From assembly GCA_016722075.1 (NCBI GenBank), contig JADKGW010000002.1, forward strand, positions 372,001 to 436,000: a DNA stretch of 64,000 nt, written 5' to 3'. The notes below the pieces were generated by a model. That model worked only from the letters and a program-made list of their open reading frames with translations, did not search any database and was not told where the DNA came from. Each line of letters begins with the position of its first letter. Position 1 is the first letter of the stretch. The translations under genes and the position numbers were made by a program. Positions 24,554-33,264 of the stretch are shown here, in pieces. This stretch comes from Candidatus Kouleothrix ribensis. Lineage in GTDB: Bacteria > Chloroflexota > Chloroflexia > Chloroflexales > Roseiflexaceae.

Positions 24554-25576
24554 ATGGCAGAACTATTCTACGACAACCACGCCGACCTAGGCCGCCTGAA
24601 GGGCCGCCCAATCGCGATCATCGGCTTTGGCAGCCAGGGCCACGCCCACGCCTTGAACCTGACCGAGAGCGGCTGCGATGTGCGCGTCGGCCTGTACGAA
24701 GGCTCGAAGAGCTGGGCCAAGGCCGAGGCCGCCGGGCTGCGGGTGGTGCCGGTGGCCCAGGCCGCCGCCGAAGCCCAGATCATCATGATCGTCACGCCCG
24801 ACACCGGCCAGGCCGCACTGTACCGCGACCACATCGCACCGCACATGACCGCCGGCAAAACGCTGATGTTCGCGCATGGCTTCAACATCCGCTTCGGCCA
24901 GATCGTGCCGCCCAAAGATGTCGATGTGAGCATGATCGCACCCAAGGCGCCTGGCCACCGCGTGCGCGAGGTGTTCACCCAGGGCGGCGGCGTGCCTGCA
25001 CTGATCGCTGTGCATCAGGACGCCTCGGGCCACGCATTCGAGGATGCGCTGGCCTACGGCAAGGGCCTGGGCAACACCCGCGCCGGCGTGCTGAAGACCA
25101 CCTTCGCCGAAGAGACCGAGACCGACCTGTTCGGCGAGCAGAGCGTGCTGTGCGGCGGCGTGTCGGCGCTGGTCAAGGCCGGCTTCGAGACACTGGTCGA
25201 GGCGGGCTACCAGCCCGAGGTGGCCTACTTCGAGTGTATGCACGAGCTCAAACTGATCGTCGACCTGTTCTACCAGGGCGGCCTGAACTACATGCGCTAC
25301 TCGGTGTCGGACACGGCCGAGTGGGGCGACTATGTGGCCGGCAACCAGATCATCAACGAGCAGACCCGCGCGGCCATGCGGCAGCTGCTGGCCAACATTC
25401 AGAGCGGCGCCTTCGCCGAGGACTGGATCGAGGAGAACCATAACGGCCGGCCGCGCTTCAACGCCCAGCGCAAGGCCGATATCGACCACCCGATCGAGCG
25501 CGTCGGCCGCGAGCTGCGCCGCATGATGCCGTTCGTCGGGCCGAAAGAAGTGGTACCTGGCCAGGGTGGAGCCTAA
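24554..25576 (+). CDS. ilvC: Ketol-acid reductoisomerase (class I)
   Basis: A 340-residue NADPH-dependent enzyme converting acetolactate and acetohydroxybutyrate to the dihydroxy acids used by IlvD. The N-terminal Rossmann motif is IAIIGFGSQGHAHALNL. PKAPGHRVREVF and the catalytic helical domain with ETETDLFGEQSVLCGG and MHELKLIVDLFYQGG match the short class I type. GAGGAG at 24545-24550 fixes ATG 24554. It is followed by a repeat-containing spacer and leuA. Confidence 0.96.
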   Translation: MAELFYDNHADLGRLKGRPIAIIGFGSQGHAHALNLTESGCDVRVGLYEGSKSWAKAEAAGLRVVPVAQAAAEAQIIMIVTPDTGQAALYRDHIAPHMTAGKTLMFAHGFNIRFGQIVPPKDVDVSMIAPKAPGHRVREVFTQGGGVPALIAVHQDASGHAFEDALAYGKGLGNTRAGVLKTTFAEETETDLFGEQSVLCGGVSALVKAGFETLVEAGYQPEVAYFECMHELKLIVDLFYQGGLNYMRYSVSDTAEWGDYVAGNQIINEQTRAAMRQLLANIQSGAFAEDWIEENHNGRPRFNAQRKADIDHPIERVGRELRRMMPFVGPKEVVPGQGGA

Positions 25577-25606
25577 CCAAGAACTAAGAACCGAGAACCA
25601 GATGGC
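25577..25606 (+). repeat. AACCAAGAACTAAGAACCGA low-complexity repeat
   Basis: A short run of AAGAACC units starts at the ilvC stop. Its complement GGTTCTTGGTTCTTGGTTCT lies about 190 bases further on at 25780-25800, so the two could pair and loop out the truncated four-helix gene between them. Confidence 0.6.
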
Positions 25607-25617
25607 ATGGGGCAGCT

Positions 25618-25770
25618 ATGCCGAAAGAGTATAACCATCGCAATCTGATCGTCTGGCAGCGCGCACAGGCATTATCGCACCAGATGATCCAACTTACCAA
25701 GCGCTTGCCTCAATCGTGGGCAAATGCAGTATCAGCCACCGTTCCCATGTATGCCAGAGGATTATGTGTA
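25618..25770 (+). pseudogene. Truncated four-helix-bundle protein gene (23S rRNA IVS family remnant)
   Basis: The first about 37 codons read MPKEYNHRNLIVWQRAQALSHQMIQLTKRLP, which fits the start of the four-helix-bundle family found in 23S rRNA intervening sequences (pattern L.VWQ.A..L....Y..T..FP). The following residues (AVSATVPMYARG) still echo the family's A.S.P.NIAEG segment, but the protein then runs into the GGTTCTTGG repeat and leaves the family pattern, whereas intact members have about 120 residues. It lies between ilvC and leuA and is probably a decayed copy. An intact paralogue sits at 33265-33696 in the same gene cluster. Confidence 0.65.
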
Positions 25771-25771
25771 A

Positions 25772-25808
25772 GGCTGGTTCTTGGTTCTTGGTTCTCGGTT
25801 CTTCACTC
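25772..25808 (+). repeat. GGTTCTTGGTTCT low-complexity repeat before leuA
   Basis: Three units of GGTTCTTGG/GGTTCTCGG lie just upstream of the leuA ribosome-binding site. They are the reverse complement of the AAGAACC units at 25577-25606 and relate to the tract inside the oxidoreductase gene at 4275-4345. Confidence 0.65.
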
Positions 25809-25823
25809 GCAAGGAGTTGTTCT

Positions 25824-27509
25824 ATGGACTCTCACGTAACCGATCACGTACGAATCTTCGACACGACCCTGCGCGACGGCGAGCAGGCGCCTGGCTGCAC
25901 CATGACCAAGGAGGAGAAGCTCGAGGTGGCCCGCCAGCTCGCGCGCCTTGGCGTCGATATTATCGAGGCCGGCTTCCCGGCGGCCTCGCCCGGCGATTGG
26001 GATGCCGTCAACGCGATTGCCCTCGAGGTCGGCACAATCGATGGCCCCACGATCTGCGGCCTGGCACGCGCCAACAAAGACGACATCGACAAATGCTGGA
26101 CGGCGATCGAGCCGGCGACGAATAAGCGCATCCATACGTTTATGTCAACCTCAGACATCCACCTCGAGCACCAGTTCCACAAGAGTCGCGGCGAGGCGAT
26201 CGAGCTGATCGGCGAGATGGTAAGCTACGCCCGCAGCCTGTGCGACGATGTCGAGTTCTCGCCCATGGATGCCGGCCGATCCGACCCGCAGTTCCTCAAA
26301 GAGGTGCTGAAAGTGGCGATCGAGTGTGGCGCGACCACGCTGAACATCCCCGACACGGTTGGCTACACCACCCCCGAAGAGTACTACGCGATGATCGACG
26401 GCATCCGCCGCAGCGTGCCAGGCGCCGACAAGGTGATCATCTCGACGCACTGCCACGACGACCTGGGCATGGCTGTGGCCAACTCGCTGGCCGGCGTGCG
26501 CGCTGGTGCGCGCCAGATCGAGTGTACGATCAACGGCATCGGCGAACGCGCCGGCAATGCCTCGCTCGAGGAAGTGGTGATGGCGCTGCACACCCGCAAG
26601 CAGTTCTTCGACATCGAGACCAAAATCAACACGCGCGAGCTGGCGCGCGCGTCGCGGCTGGTGTCGGCTTGCACGGGCGTCCATGTACCGCCAAACAAGG
26701 CGATCGTCGGCGCCAATGCCTTCGCGCACGAGTCGGGCATTCACCAGGACGGCGTGCTCAAGCATCGCCAGACCTACGAGATCATGAGCGCCGAGACGGT
26801 TGGGCTGGATGGCAATGCGTTGATCCTGGGCAAGCACTCGGGCCGCCACGCCTTCCGCAAGCACCTCGAGGCGCTGGGCTATACCCTGAACGACGACGAG
26901 TTCCGCCACGTGTTCACGCGTTTCAAAGAGCTGGCCGATAAGAAGAAGGTCGTCGACGACCGCGATCTCGAGGCGCTGATCGCCGGCGAGGCCCAGCGCA
27001 CCGTGGCGATCTACGAGCTCGAGTATGTGCAGGCGTTCTGCGGCACCGATGTGATCCCAACTGCGACTGTGCGCATGCGCGGGCCGGGCGGCGAGACGCG
27101 CACCGAATCGGCCCAAGGCACCGGCCCGGTCGATGCGGTGTGCCAGGCGATCAATAAGATCGTCGGCCAGCCGGGCGAGCTGGTCGAGTTCGCGGTCAGC
27201 GCTATCACCGAGGGCATTAACGCCACTGCCGAGGTAACTATTCGCGTGCAGGAGTATGGCACTCGCGCGGCCGAGAGCGAGCAGCCCAATGGCAGCGGCG
27301 CCATGCCCGAGCGTGGCCGCCAGCCGCGCGTGTTCAGCGGCTATGGCGTGAATACCGATACCGTGGTGGCTTCGGCCGAGGCCTATGTCGGCGCGCTGAA
27401 CAAACTGTTCCACTCGCGCCAAGAACGCCAACGTGCCGGGTCGCGCCAGGACACGCCGATCGAGGCGGTCGACTTATTCGGCAACAGTATGCTTGGGAAA
27501 GCCGACTGA
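25824..27509 (+). CDS. leuA: 2-isopropylmalate synthase
   Basis: A 561-residue enzyme that condenses acetyl-CoA with 2-oxoisovalerate, the committed step to leucine. The TIM-barrel starts with VRIFDTTLRDGEQAPGCTMT (metal and substrate Arg-Asp). It has STHCHDDLGMAVANSLAG and the C-terminal regulatory LeuA dimer domain from about residue 390. AAGGAG at 25811-25816 places the start at ATG 25824; the open frame upstream runs through the repeat and the four-helix remnant. The last about 45 bases of the gene are duplicated twice downstream. Confidence 0.95.
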   Translation: MDSHVTDHVRIFDTTLRDGEQAPGCTMTKEEKLEVARQLARLGVDIIEAGFPAASPGDWDAVNAIALEVGTIDGPTICGLARANKDDIDKCWTAIEPATNKRIHTFMSTSDIHLEHQFHKSRGEAIELIGEMVSYARSLCDDVEFSPMDAGRSDPQFLKEVLKVAIECGATTLNIPDTVGYTTPEEYYAMIDGIRRSVPGADKVIISTHCHDDLGMAVANSLAGVRAGARQIECTINGIGERAGNASLEEVVMALHTRKQFFDIETKINTRELARASRLVSACTGVHVPPNKAIVGANAFAHESGIHQDGVLKHRQTYEIMSAETVGLDGNALILGKHSGRHAFRKHLEALGYTLNDDEFRHVFTRFKELADKKKVVDDRDLEALIAGEAQRTVAIYELEYVQAFCGTDVIPTATVRMRGPGGETRTESAQGTGPVDAVCQAINKIVGQPGELVEFAVSAITEGINATAEVTIRVQEYGTRAAESEQPNGSGAMPERGRQPRVFSGYGVNTDTVVASAEAYVGALNKLFHSRQERQRAGSRQDTPIEAVDLFGNSMLGKAD

Positions 27510-27840
27510 TAGGGTGACACGATGCCACGATGCCTAGCTTACGCGTTCATCTTGTCATCGTAGCATATCGAGGCGGTCGACTTATTCGGCAACAGTATGC
27601 TTGGGAAAGCCGACTGATAGGGTGACACGATGACAAGATGGCACGATGCCACGATGCCTAGCTTACGCGTTCATCTTGTCATCGTAGCATATCGAGGCGG
27701 TCGACTTATTCGGCAACAGTATGCTTGGGAAAGCCGACTGATAGGGTGACACGATGACACGATGGCACGATGCCACGATGCCTAGCTTACGCGTTCATCG
27801 TGTCATCGTGTCATCGTATCATCTTGTCAAGTGGTTGCTC
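27459..27840 (+). repeat. Triplicated leuA 3' end with GACACGATG microsatellite
   Basis: A unit starting ATCGAGGCGGTCGACTTATT and running through the leuA stop codon occurs at 27459, 27567 and 27691 (periods 108 and 124). The first copy is the real end of leuA; the other two are non-coding. Each is followed by GGTGACACGATG-type octamer runs and GCCTAGCTTACGCGTTCATC. The last copy ends at the pheA start. No other gene is visible here. Confidence 0.88.
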
Positions 27841-27841
27841 A

Positions 27842-28675
27842 ATGACCCAGACAATCGCCTACCTTGGCCCGCCCGGCAGCTTCAGTGAAGAGGCAGCAAT
27901 TGCCTATGGCGGGGTTGCCGCCGAGTACCTGCCACTAGGCAGCATGCCTGCTGTGGTCACCGCCGTCGAGACGGGTGCGGCCACGGCCGGCGTGCTGCCG
28001 ATCGAAAATGTGCTCGAGGGCAGCGTCACCACCACGCTCGACCTGCTCATCCACGAGACAAACTTGCGGATCGCCGGCGAGACGGTCATCCCAATCACGC
28101 AGTACCTGGCGGCGCGGCCAGGCGTGACACTGCCGCAGATCAAGGTGCTGTACGCGCACCCGCAGTCGCTCGGCCAGTGCCGCCGGTTCGTCGAGCGCTG
28201 CTTGCCGGGCGTGGCCACAATCGCCTCGCTGAGCAACAGCGCCGCACCAGCCGAGGCCCTGGCCGACGAGCGGCCGGCGGCGGCGATCAGCACACTGCGC
28301 GCGGCCGAGATCAATGGCGCGCATATCATGGCCAGCCGCATCAACGACCGCGCCGACAATGTGACCCGCTTCATTGCGCTCGGCCGCAGCGACAGCCCAC
28401 CCAGTGGCGACGACAAGACCAGCCTGTGCTTCGGGTTCGCCGAAGATCGCGCCGGCATTCTGGTCGAGACGCTACACGAGCTGGCGCGCGCCAACATCAA
28501 CATGACCAAGCTCGAGTCGCGCCCCAGCAAGGCCACACTCGGCGAGTATATCTTCCTGGTCGACATCAACGGCCACCGGCTCGATCCGCACATTGCCGAG
28601 GTGCTCGGGCGCGTGCGTGCCATGGCTGGGCTGTTCAAGGTGTTTGGCTCGTACCCATGCTACCGAGAGAAATAA
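27842..28675 (+). CDS. pheA: Prephenate dehydratase with ACT domain
   Basis: A 277-residue enzyme of phenylalanine synthesis (prephenate to phenylpyruvate). The catalytic part opens with IAYLGPPGSFSEEAA and has GVLPIENVLEGSVTTTLDLL and NVTRFIALG (the conserved T-R-F). The C-terminal ACT domain (KTSLCFGFAEDRAGILVETL, then the ESRPSK phenylalanine-binding motif) indicates feedback inhibition. No chorismate mutase domain is fused. ATG 27842 was chosen because upstream codons lie in the repeat; the ribosome-binding site is poor. It is an aromatic gene within a branched-chain cluster. Confidence 0.93.
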   Translation: MTQTIAYLGPPGSFSEEAAIAYGGVAAEYLPLGSMPAVVTAVETGAATAGVLPIENVLEGSVTTTLDLLIHETNLRIAGETVIPITQYLAARPGVTLPQIKVLYAHPQSLGQCRRFVERCLPGVATIASLSNSAAPAEALADERPAAAISTLRAAEINGAHIMASRINDRADNVTRFIALGRSDSPPSGDDKTSLCFGFAEDRAGILVETLHELARANINMTKLESRPSKATLGEYIFLVDINGHRLDPHIAEVLGRVRAMAGLFKVFGSYPCYREK

Positions 28676-28972
28676 TGCTGCACGTAAAGGTGATTCCGGC
28701 AGTCGCTCGGCACGAGCGGCTGCCCGCCATTTGGGGCTGCTAGTCTGCTGTTGTACGCCCCGCCCCCTCGCCCTCTCCCCGCGTGCGGAGGGGGGAAACA
28801 CCCGAATCCCCCGCTCCCAACATTGAGGGCGGGGGCAGGGGGCGGGCCGATGGCGCCCTGATGCGGCAGCGTACAAACCCTACACCCGCGAGGGTAGGGG
28901 TGAGAGGAAACGCCCCGCAGGTCGTTTCAGCAATAACCCTGGCCGCCCAGCGGCCATGTTAAGGAGCTAGCA
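28676..28972. other. Intergenic region with CT/GA-rich hairpin element
   Basis: No gene is seen. From about 28757 the sequence has CGCCCCCTCGCCCTCTCCCC and, after GCGTGCGGAGGGGGG, CCCCCGCTCCCAACATTGAG with GGCGGGGGCAGGGGGCGGGC. These are polypyrimidine/polypurine inverted repeats that also occur in variant form at about 44998-45200 and 62586-62620. The end of the region holds the cimA ribosome-binding site AAGGAG (28961-28966). Confidence 0.6.
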
Positions 28973-30565
28973 GTGCAAATTCAACTCTACGATACGACCC
29001 TGCGCGACGGCACCCAGCGCGAGGGGCTCTCGCTCTCGGCCGACGACAAAGTCAAGATCGCGCGCGAGCTCGACCGGCTAGGCATCCATTATATCGAGGG
29101 CGGCTGGCCCGGCTCGAACCCAAAGGACGCCGAGTTCTTCCAGAAGATTCAGCAGATCGAGCTGAAGCACGCCAAAGTCGCGGCCTTTGGCAGCACGCGC
29201 CACGCCAAACACAGCTGCGCCGACGACCTGAACATTCAGGCGCTGGTCGAGGCAAATACGCCGGTGGTCACGCTGGTGGGTAAAAGCTCGGTGCTGCATG
29301 TCGAGAAAGTGCTCGAGACCACGCTCGGCGAGAACTTGCGCATGATCGGCGACAGCGTGGCCTACTTCTGCCAGCTTGGCAAAGAGGTGATCTACGATGC
29401 CGAGCACTTCTTCGATGGCTATAAGCTCGACGCCGAGTACGCGCTTGAGACGATCAGCGCCGCAGCTCGGGCCGGCGCAAGCTGCCTGACACTCTGCGAC
29501 ACCAACGGCGGCTCGTTGCCGGCCGAGGTATCGCAGGCGGTCAAGGTTGTGCGCGAGCACCTGCGCAGCGAAGGGCTCAACCCGCAGCTGGGCATTCATA
29601 CCCACAACGATGGCGCGCTGGCGGTGGCCAACGCGATGGTGGCGGTGCAGGCCGGCTGCAGCCAGGTGCAGGGCACGATCAACGGCTATGGCGAGCGCTG
29701 CGGCAACATGGATCTGGTGCCGCTGATCGCGAACCTCCAGCTCAAGCAGGGCTTTGCCTGCGTCGCGCCCGAGCAGCTCCAGCGCCTGAGCGAGGTGTCA
29801 CACGCGGTCGCGGCGATCGCGAATATCAACCCCGACACGCACGCGCCATACGTTGGCCGCAGCGCCTTCGCGCACAAGGGCGGCATCCACGTAGCCGCGA
29901 TTGCCAAGGTGGCTGCTAGCTACCAGCATATCGCGCCCGAGCTGGTGGGCAACCAGCTGCGCGTGGTGGTGAGCGAGCTGGCCGGGCGGGGCAATGTGCG
30001 CATGCGCGCCGAGGCGCTTGGCCTCGATCTGAATGGGAACGAGAGCACCGTGCTCCAGCGCATCAAAGAGCTCGAGAGCGACGGCTTCCAGTTCGAGGCC
30101 GCCGAAGGCTCGTTCGAGATGCTGGTGCGACGAGCTTCGCCCGGCTATGTCGCGCCGTTCGAGCTGCTCGACTTTACGGTGATTGTCGAGAAGCGCGGCG
30201 CGAATAGCGTCATGTCGCAGGCGACCGTCAAGCTGCGCGTGGGCGACGAGATGATGCACACGGCGGCCGAGGGCGACGGCCCGGTGAATGCGCTCGACCA
30301 GGCCATTCGCAAGGCGCTGCTGCCACACTACCCCGAGCTGGCCAATGTGCGCCTGGCCGATTACAAGGTGCGGATCGTCGACGAGCACCTGGGCACCGCC
30401 GCCAAACCACGCGTGCTGATCGAGTCGGCCTGCGGCGAAGAGCGCTGGAGTACGGTCGGCTGCTCCGAGAATATTATCGAGGCCAGCTGGCAAGCGCTGT
30501 GGGATAGCCTCGAGCTGCCGCTGCTGCGCAGTAGAACCCTGAACGATGACACGGTGGCAGGATGA
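28973..30565 (+). CDS. cimA: Citramalate synthase
   Basis: A 530-residue enzyme of the alpha-isopropylmalate/homocitrate synthase family. It condenses acetyl-CoA and pyruvate to (R)-citramalate and so provides 2-oxobutyrate for isoleucine without threonine. YDTTLRDGTQREGLSLSADDKVKIA with IEGGWPGSNPKD is typical of CimA rather than LeuA. HTHNDGALAVANAM supplies the metal-binding His, and a C-terminal LeuA-like regulatory domain follows. The start is GTG 28973 with AAGGAG upstream. No threonine dehydratase gene is in the window. LeuC, LeuD and LeuB encoded downstream could also process citramalate. Confidence 0.92.
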   Translation: MQIQLYDTTLRDGTQREGLSLSADDKVKIARELDRLGIHYIEGGWPGSNPKDAEFFQKIQQIELKHAKVAAFGSTRHAKHSCADDLNIQALVEANTPVVTLVGKSSVLHVEKVLETTLGENLRMIGDSVAYFCQLGKEVIYDAEHFFDGYKLDAEYALETISAAARAGASCLTLCDTNGGSLPAEVSQAVKVVREHLRSEGLNPQLGIHTHNDGALAVANAMVAVQAGCSQVQGTINGYGERCGNMDLVPLIANLQLKQGFACVAPEQLQRLSEVSHAVAAIANINPDTHAPYVGRSAFAHKGGIHVAAIAKVAASYQHIAPELVGNQLRVVVSELAGRGNVRMRAEALGLDLNGNESTVLQRIKELESDGFQFEAAEGSFEMLVRRASPGYVAPFELLDFTVIVEKRGANSVMSQATVKLRVGDEMMHTAAEGDGPVNALDQAIRKALLPHYPELANVRLADYKVRIVDEHLGTAAKPRVLIESACGEERWSTVGCSENIIEASWQALWDSLELPLLRSRTLNDDTVAG

Positions 30566-30664
30566 CCAGCGCGCTTGGGCACAGTCATCTTGTCAGCTTG
30601 TCACCGTGTCACCTATAATGCCGCCAGCTTCCGTACCGACCTAAGACCCACAAGGAGACAGAGT

Positions 30665-31585
30665 ATGCCGATCAAGCCGACGAAGTACATCTGGTTCAAC
30701 GGCGAGCTAGTGCCCTGGGAGCGCGCGACCGTGCATGTGATGACCCACGCGCTACACTATGGCTCGTCGGTGTTCGAGGGCATCCGCTGCTACAGCACGC
30801 CCAAAGGCCCGGCGATCTTTCGGCTGGGGCTGCACACACGCCGCCTGTTCGACTCGGCCAAGATCTACCGCATGGAGCTGCCGTTCAGCGCCGAGCAGAT
30901 CAACCAGGCCTGCAAGGCGGTGGTGCGCGAGAATGGCCTGCAGAGCGCATACCTGCGGCCGCTGGTGTGGCGCGGCTACGGCGAGCTAGGCGTATTCCCG
31001 CTCAAGAACCCGGTCGAAGTGATGATCGCCGCAGTCGAGTGGGGCACCTACCTGGGCGCCGACGCGCTCGAGAATGGCGTCGACGTGGCGGTGTCGTCGT
31101 GGAGCCGCGTGGCGCCGAACACCCTGCCGGCGATGGCCAAGGCCGGCGGCAACTACCTCTCGTCGCAGCTGATCGTGATGGAGGCGGTGCGCCACGGCCA
31201 TGCCGAGGGCATCGCGCTCGATGTCAACGGCAACCTGAGCGAAGGCTCGGGCGAGAACCTGTTCGTAATCCGCGACGGCGTGATCTACACCCCGCCGGTC
31301 ACGGCCGCGCTGCTGCCGGGCATCACGCGCGCCTCGGTGATCACGCTGGCGCGCACCCTGGGCTACGAGGTGCGCGAGCAGAACCTGCCGCGCGAGGTGC
31401 TGTACCTCGCCGACGAAGTGTTCTTCACCGGCACCGCCGCCGAGGTCTCACCCATCCGCTCGATCGATGGCATTACGATCGGCGCGGGCAAGCGCGGGCC
31501 GATCACCACCGCCATCCAGAATGCCTTCTTTGGCCTCTTCAACGGCGCGACCGAAGATCGTTGGGGCTGGCTGGACTACGTGTGA
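30665..31585 (+). CDS. ilvE: Branched-chain amino acid aminotransferase
   Basis: A 306-residue PLP enzyme (fold type IV) catalysing the last step to Val, Ile and Leu. IWFNGELVPWERATVHVMTHALHYGSSVFEGIRCY is the N-terminal signature. The catalytic lysine is in LPAMAKAGGNYLSSQL, and EGSGENLFVIRDG and GITRASVITLAR bind the cofactor phosphate. AAGGAG precedes ATG 30665. The 100-base upstream spacer contains CATCTTGTCAGCTTGTCACC, another piece of the cluster's TGTCA-type repeat. An insertion sequence follows immediately. Confidence 0.95.
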   Translation: MPIKPTKYIWFNGELVPWERATVHVMTHALHYGSSVFEGIRCYSTPKGPAIFRLGLHTRRLFDSAKIYRMELPFSAEQINQACKAVVRENGLQSAYLRPLVWRGYGELGVFPLKNPVEVMIAAVEWGTYLGADALENGVDVAVSSWSRVAPNTLPAMAKAGGNYLSSQLIVMEAVRHGHAEGIALDVNGNLSEGSGENLFVIRDGVIYTPPVTAALLPGITRASVITLARTLGYEVREQNLPREVLYLADEVFFTGTAAEVSPIRSIDGITIGAGKRGPITTAIQNAFFGLFNGATEDRWGWLDYV

Positions 31586-31612
31586 CACGGTGACACGGTG
31601 ACACGGTGACAC

Positions 31613-32931
31613 CTAGATTTGGCCCCAATTGATGGCGATGTGCTGGGGCCGTAGGCGCACATCCAAGCTACGGGCGAGATTGCGGACGCGTGGGGCGCGT
31701 TGGTTCAGCACCACTTCCACAATCCGCCCACGGGCATTGTGGACGAGAAAGCCGCTGATATGGAAGATATCGCGCACCATCCGTTTGAGGCCATAGCGGC
31801 GCAGCTTGGGCTCGTGATCGCTCAGCCACTGGCGCGCCCAGACGATCACGTTATGGGCCAGGCTGCCCAGCAGCGTGAGCATCTGTTGCGCGGCGAACCG
31901 CTTCTTGCTCCGTTTCGTCAGGCCGATGCCCTGCTTGTCGTCCTTGAAGCTCGTCTCGACCCCACCACCACGCATGTCGTAGCACTGCACATACGCCAGC
32001 AGTACCGCCTGATGGTCCAAGACCTGCGCCTGGGGCTGGTTCGTTTCGGCAATCACATCAGCCGCCAGCAGGGTCGTGATGATCACCGCATACTCCCACT
32101 GCCCGTTCTTCTGCTTCCAGCGGACGGCGATCCGCCCGACCGGACGCACGTATTCGGGCGCGGGCGTCGCCACCCACCCGACCTGGCGTCCTGCGATCTG
32201 CGGGTCATCGATCCATTCCGTCACGCTCACGCCCAGCTTGCGCGCCCGCTGGCGCGAGTAATCTTTGGTGAGGATGTGATAGCCGCGCGCCAACGCCCAG
32301 TTGATGTCGTCGATACTGCCGCCGCCCGAGTCGATGCGCAGGATGGTGCGCTGGCGTTTGGCCTCGTCCAGCTCCAGCACTTGCTCGGCCGCGTTGACCA
32401 GGGGATCAGCGCTTTGGTCAGCCCGACCGTGCCCGCAAAGAGTTGATCGGTCACAATCTCACCATAGCGACTGGCCAGCACGCGCCCGAGCTGGCGCCCG
32501 CGGCGGTTGCGCTGGTTGGCGAAATAGCCTTTGGTGGCCAGCGCGGCTTTCGAGCCACAGGGCATGCCGCTCAGATCGACATCCAGCAATTGGTACTGGC
32601 GGGCGTAGGCATGCCGATAGCCCCGGCTGTGCTGGCGATAGATGATGGTCAGTGCCGCCGTCAACTGCTGCACGTTGGTCGCGGTGCAGGCGTTCAATGT
32701 CGCCTGAATGCTCGATTGCTCGGCACAGGCCTCCCGGCCAAACGCCTCCTGCAAGGCGCGATCGCTCCGCAGCAGCGTATTGGCCTCCACGATGCCGTGG
32801 GCACCGGCCAGAATGGTGACCAAGGCATCAGTCAGTTTGTCCATGGGCGTATGGATGACCGTCTTCTGCACAATCTTCACCTGTTCCCGCACCGGCACCA
32901 AGAAATCGATCTGCCGCAGATACAGCCCCAA
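31613..32931 (-). pseudogene. DDE transposase, frameshifted
   Basis: Two overlapping minus-strand frames make up one transposase of about 440 residues. The N-terminal frame (32931 to about 32400) has LDVDLSGMPCGSKAALATKG, with the first catalytic Asp. The C-terminal frame (from about 32400 to 31613) has ILRIDSGGGSIDDINWA, with the second Asp, and GVETSFKDDKQGIGLTKRSK, with the Glu. The shift falls around TKAL in frame one and DPLVNAAEQVLELDE in frame two, equivalent to a -1 change (one missing base). It could be a mutation or a programmed shift, but no clear slippery heptamer plus structure is seen. The start codon is unclear; TTG 32931 is the first good candidate in frame, and the frame is open further upstream. 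Confidence 0.75.
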
Positions 32932-33105
32932 TGCAGCCAGCGATGCGACAGGCGTAAAGGTCGTGGTCGGCGCCGTGGTAGACGGGCCATGATGAGCCTC
33001 CTTTTTCGTGACGGTGAAATCCCGAAAAGGTATGGCTCATCATGCATTTTTCTGCAACCGCATTACGCCCAGCGGCATCGTGTCGCCAATTGGAGCCAAA
33101 ACTAG
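31613..33105 (-). mobile_element. Insertion sequence, about 1.49 kb, with CTAG-ended inverted repeats
   Basis: The left end CTAGATTTGGCCCCAATTG (31613-31631) matches the inverted right end CAATTGGAGCCAAAACTAG (33087-33105) at 17 of 19 positions. Outside both ends lies TGACAC/GTGACA repeat DNA, so the element inserted into a GTGACACG microsatellite after ilvE. The transposase is frameshifted. The transposase stop codon lies inside the left inverted repeat. Family assignment is uncertain; a DDE enzyme of IS4/IS1380-like type is likely. Confidence 0.85.
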
Positions 33106-33240
33106 GTGACAAGATGGCAAGATGACAAGGTGACAAGATGGCAAGATGGCAAGGTGACCAGATGGCACGGTGACCAGATGACCAGATGGCAAGATGGCAA
33201 GATGGCACGGTGACCAGATGGCACGGTGACCAGATGACCA
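33106..33240. repeat. GACAAGATGGCAAGATG microsatellite
   Basis: Irregular tandem copies of an 8-9-base unit (GGTGACAAGATGGCAAGATG, ACCAGATGGCACGGTG) run from the IS end to the four-helix-bundle gene. The same unit appears at 27520-27840, 30566-30610, 31585-31612 and 33713-34500, so it is a cluster-wide low-complexity family into which the IS inserted. Confidence 0.8.
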
Positions 33241-33264
33241 GATGCTTTGATGCAGGAGAAGACG

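Noticed and set aside
24228..24555. Minus-strand ORFs encoding MPDWPGR-like repeats
   Set aside because: They arise from the minisatellite unit in an intra-operon spacer and run antisense to ilvN-ilvC, with no start signal.
26151..27431. 426-codon minus-strand ORF opposite leuA
   Set aside because: It is an antisense shadow of a gene with strong family motifs; similar shadows occur opposite ilvB, ilvC, leuC, hppA and others.
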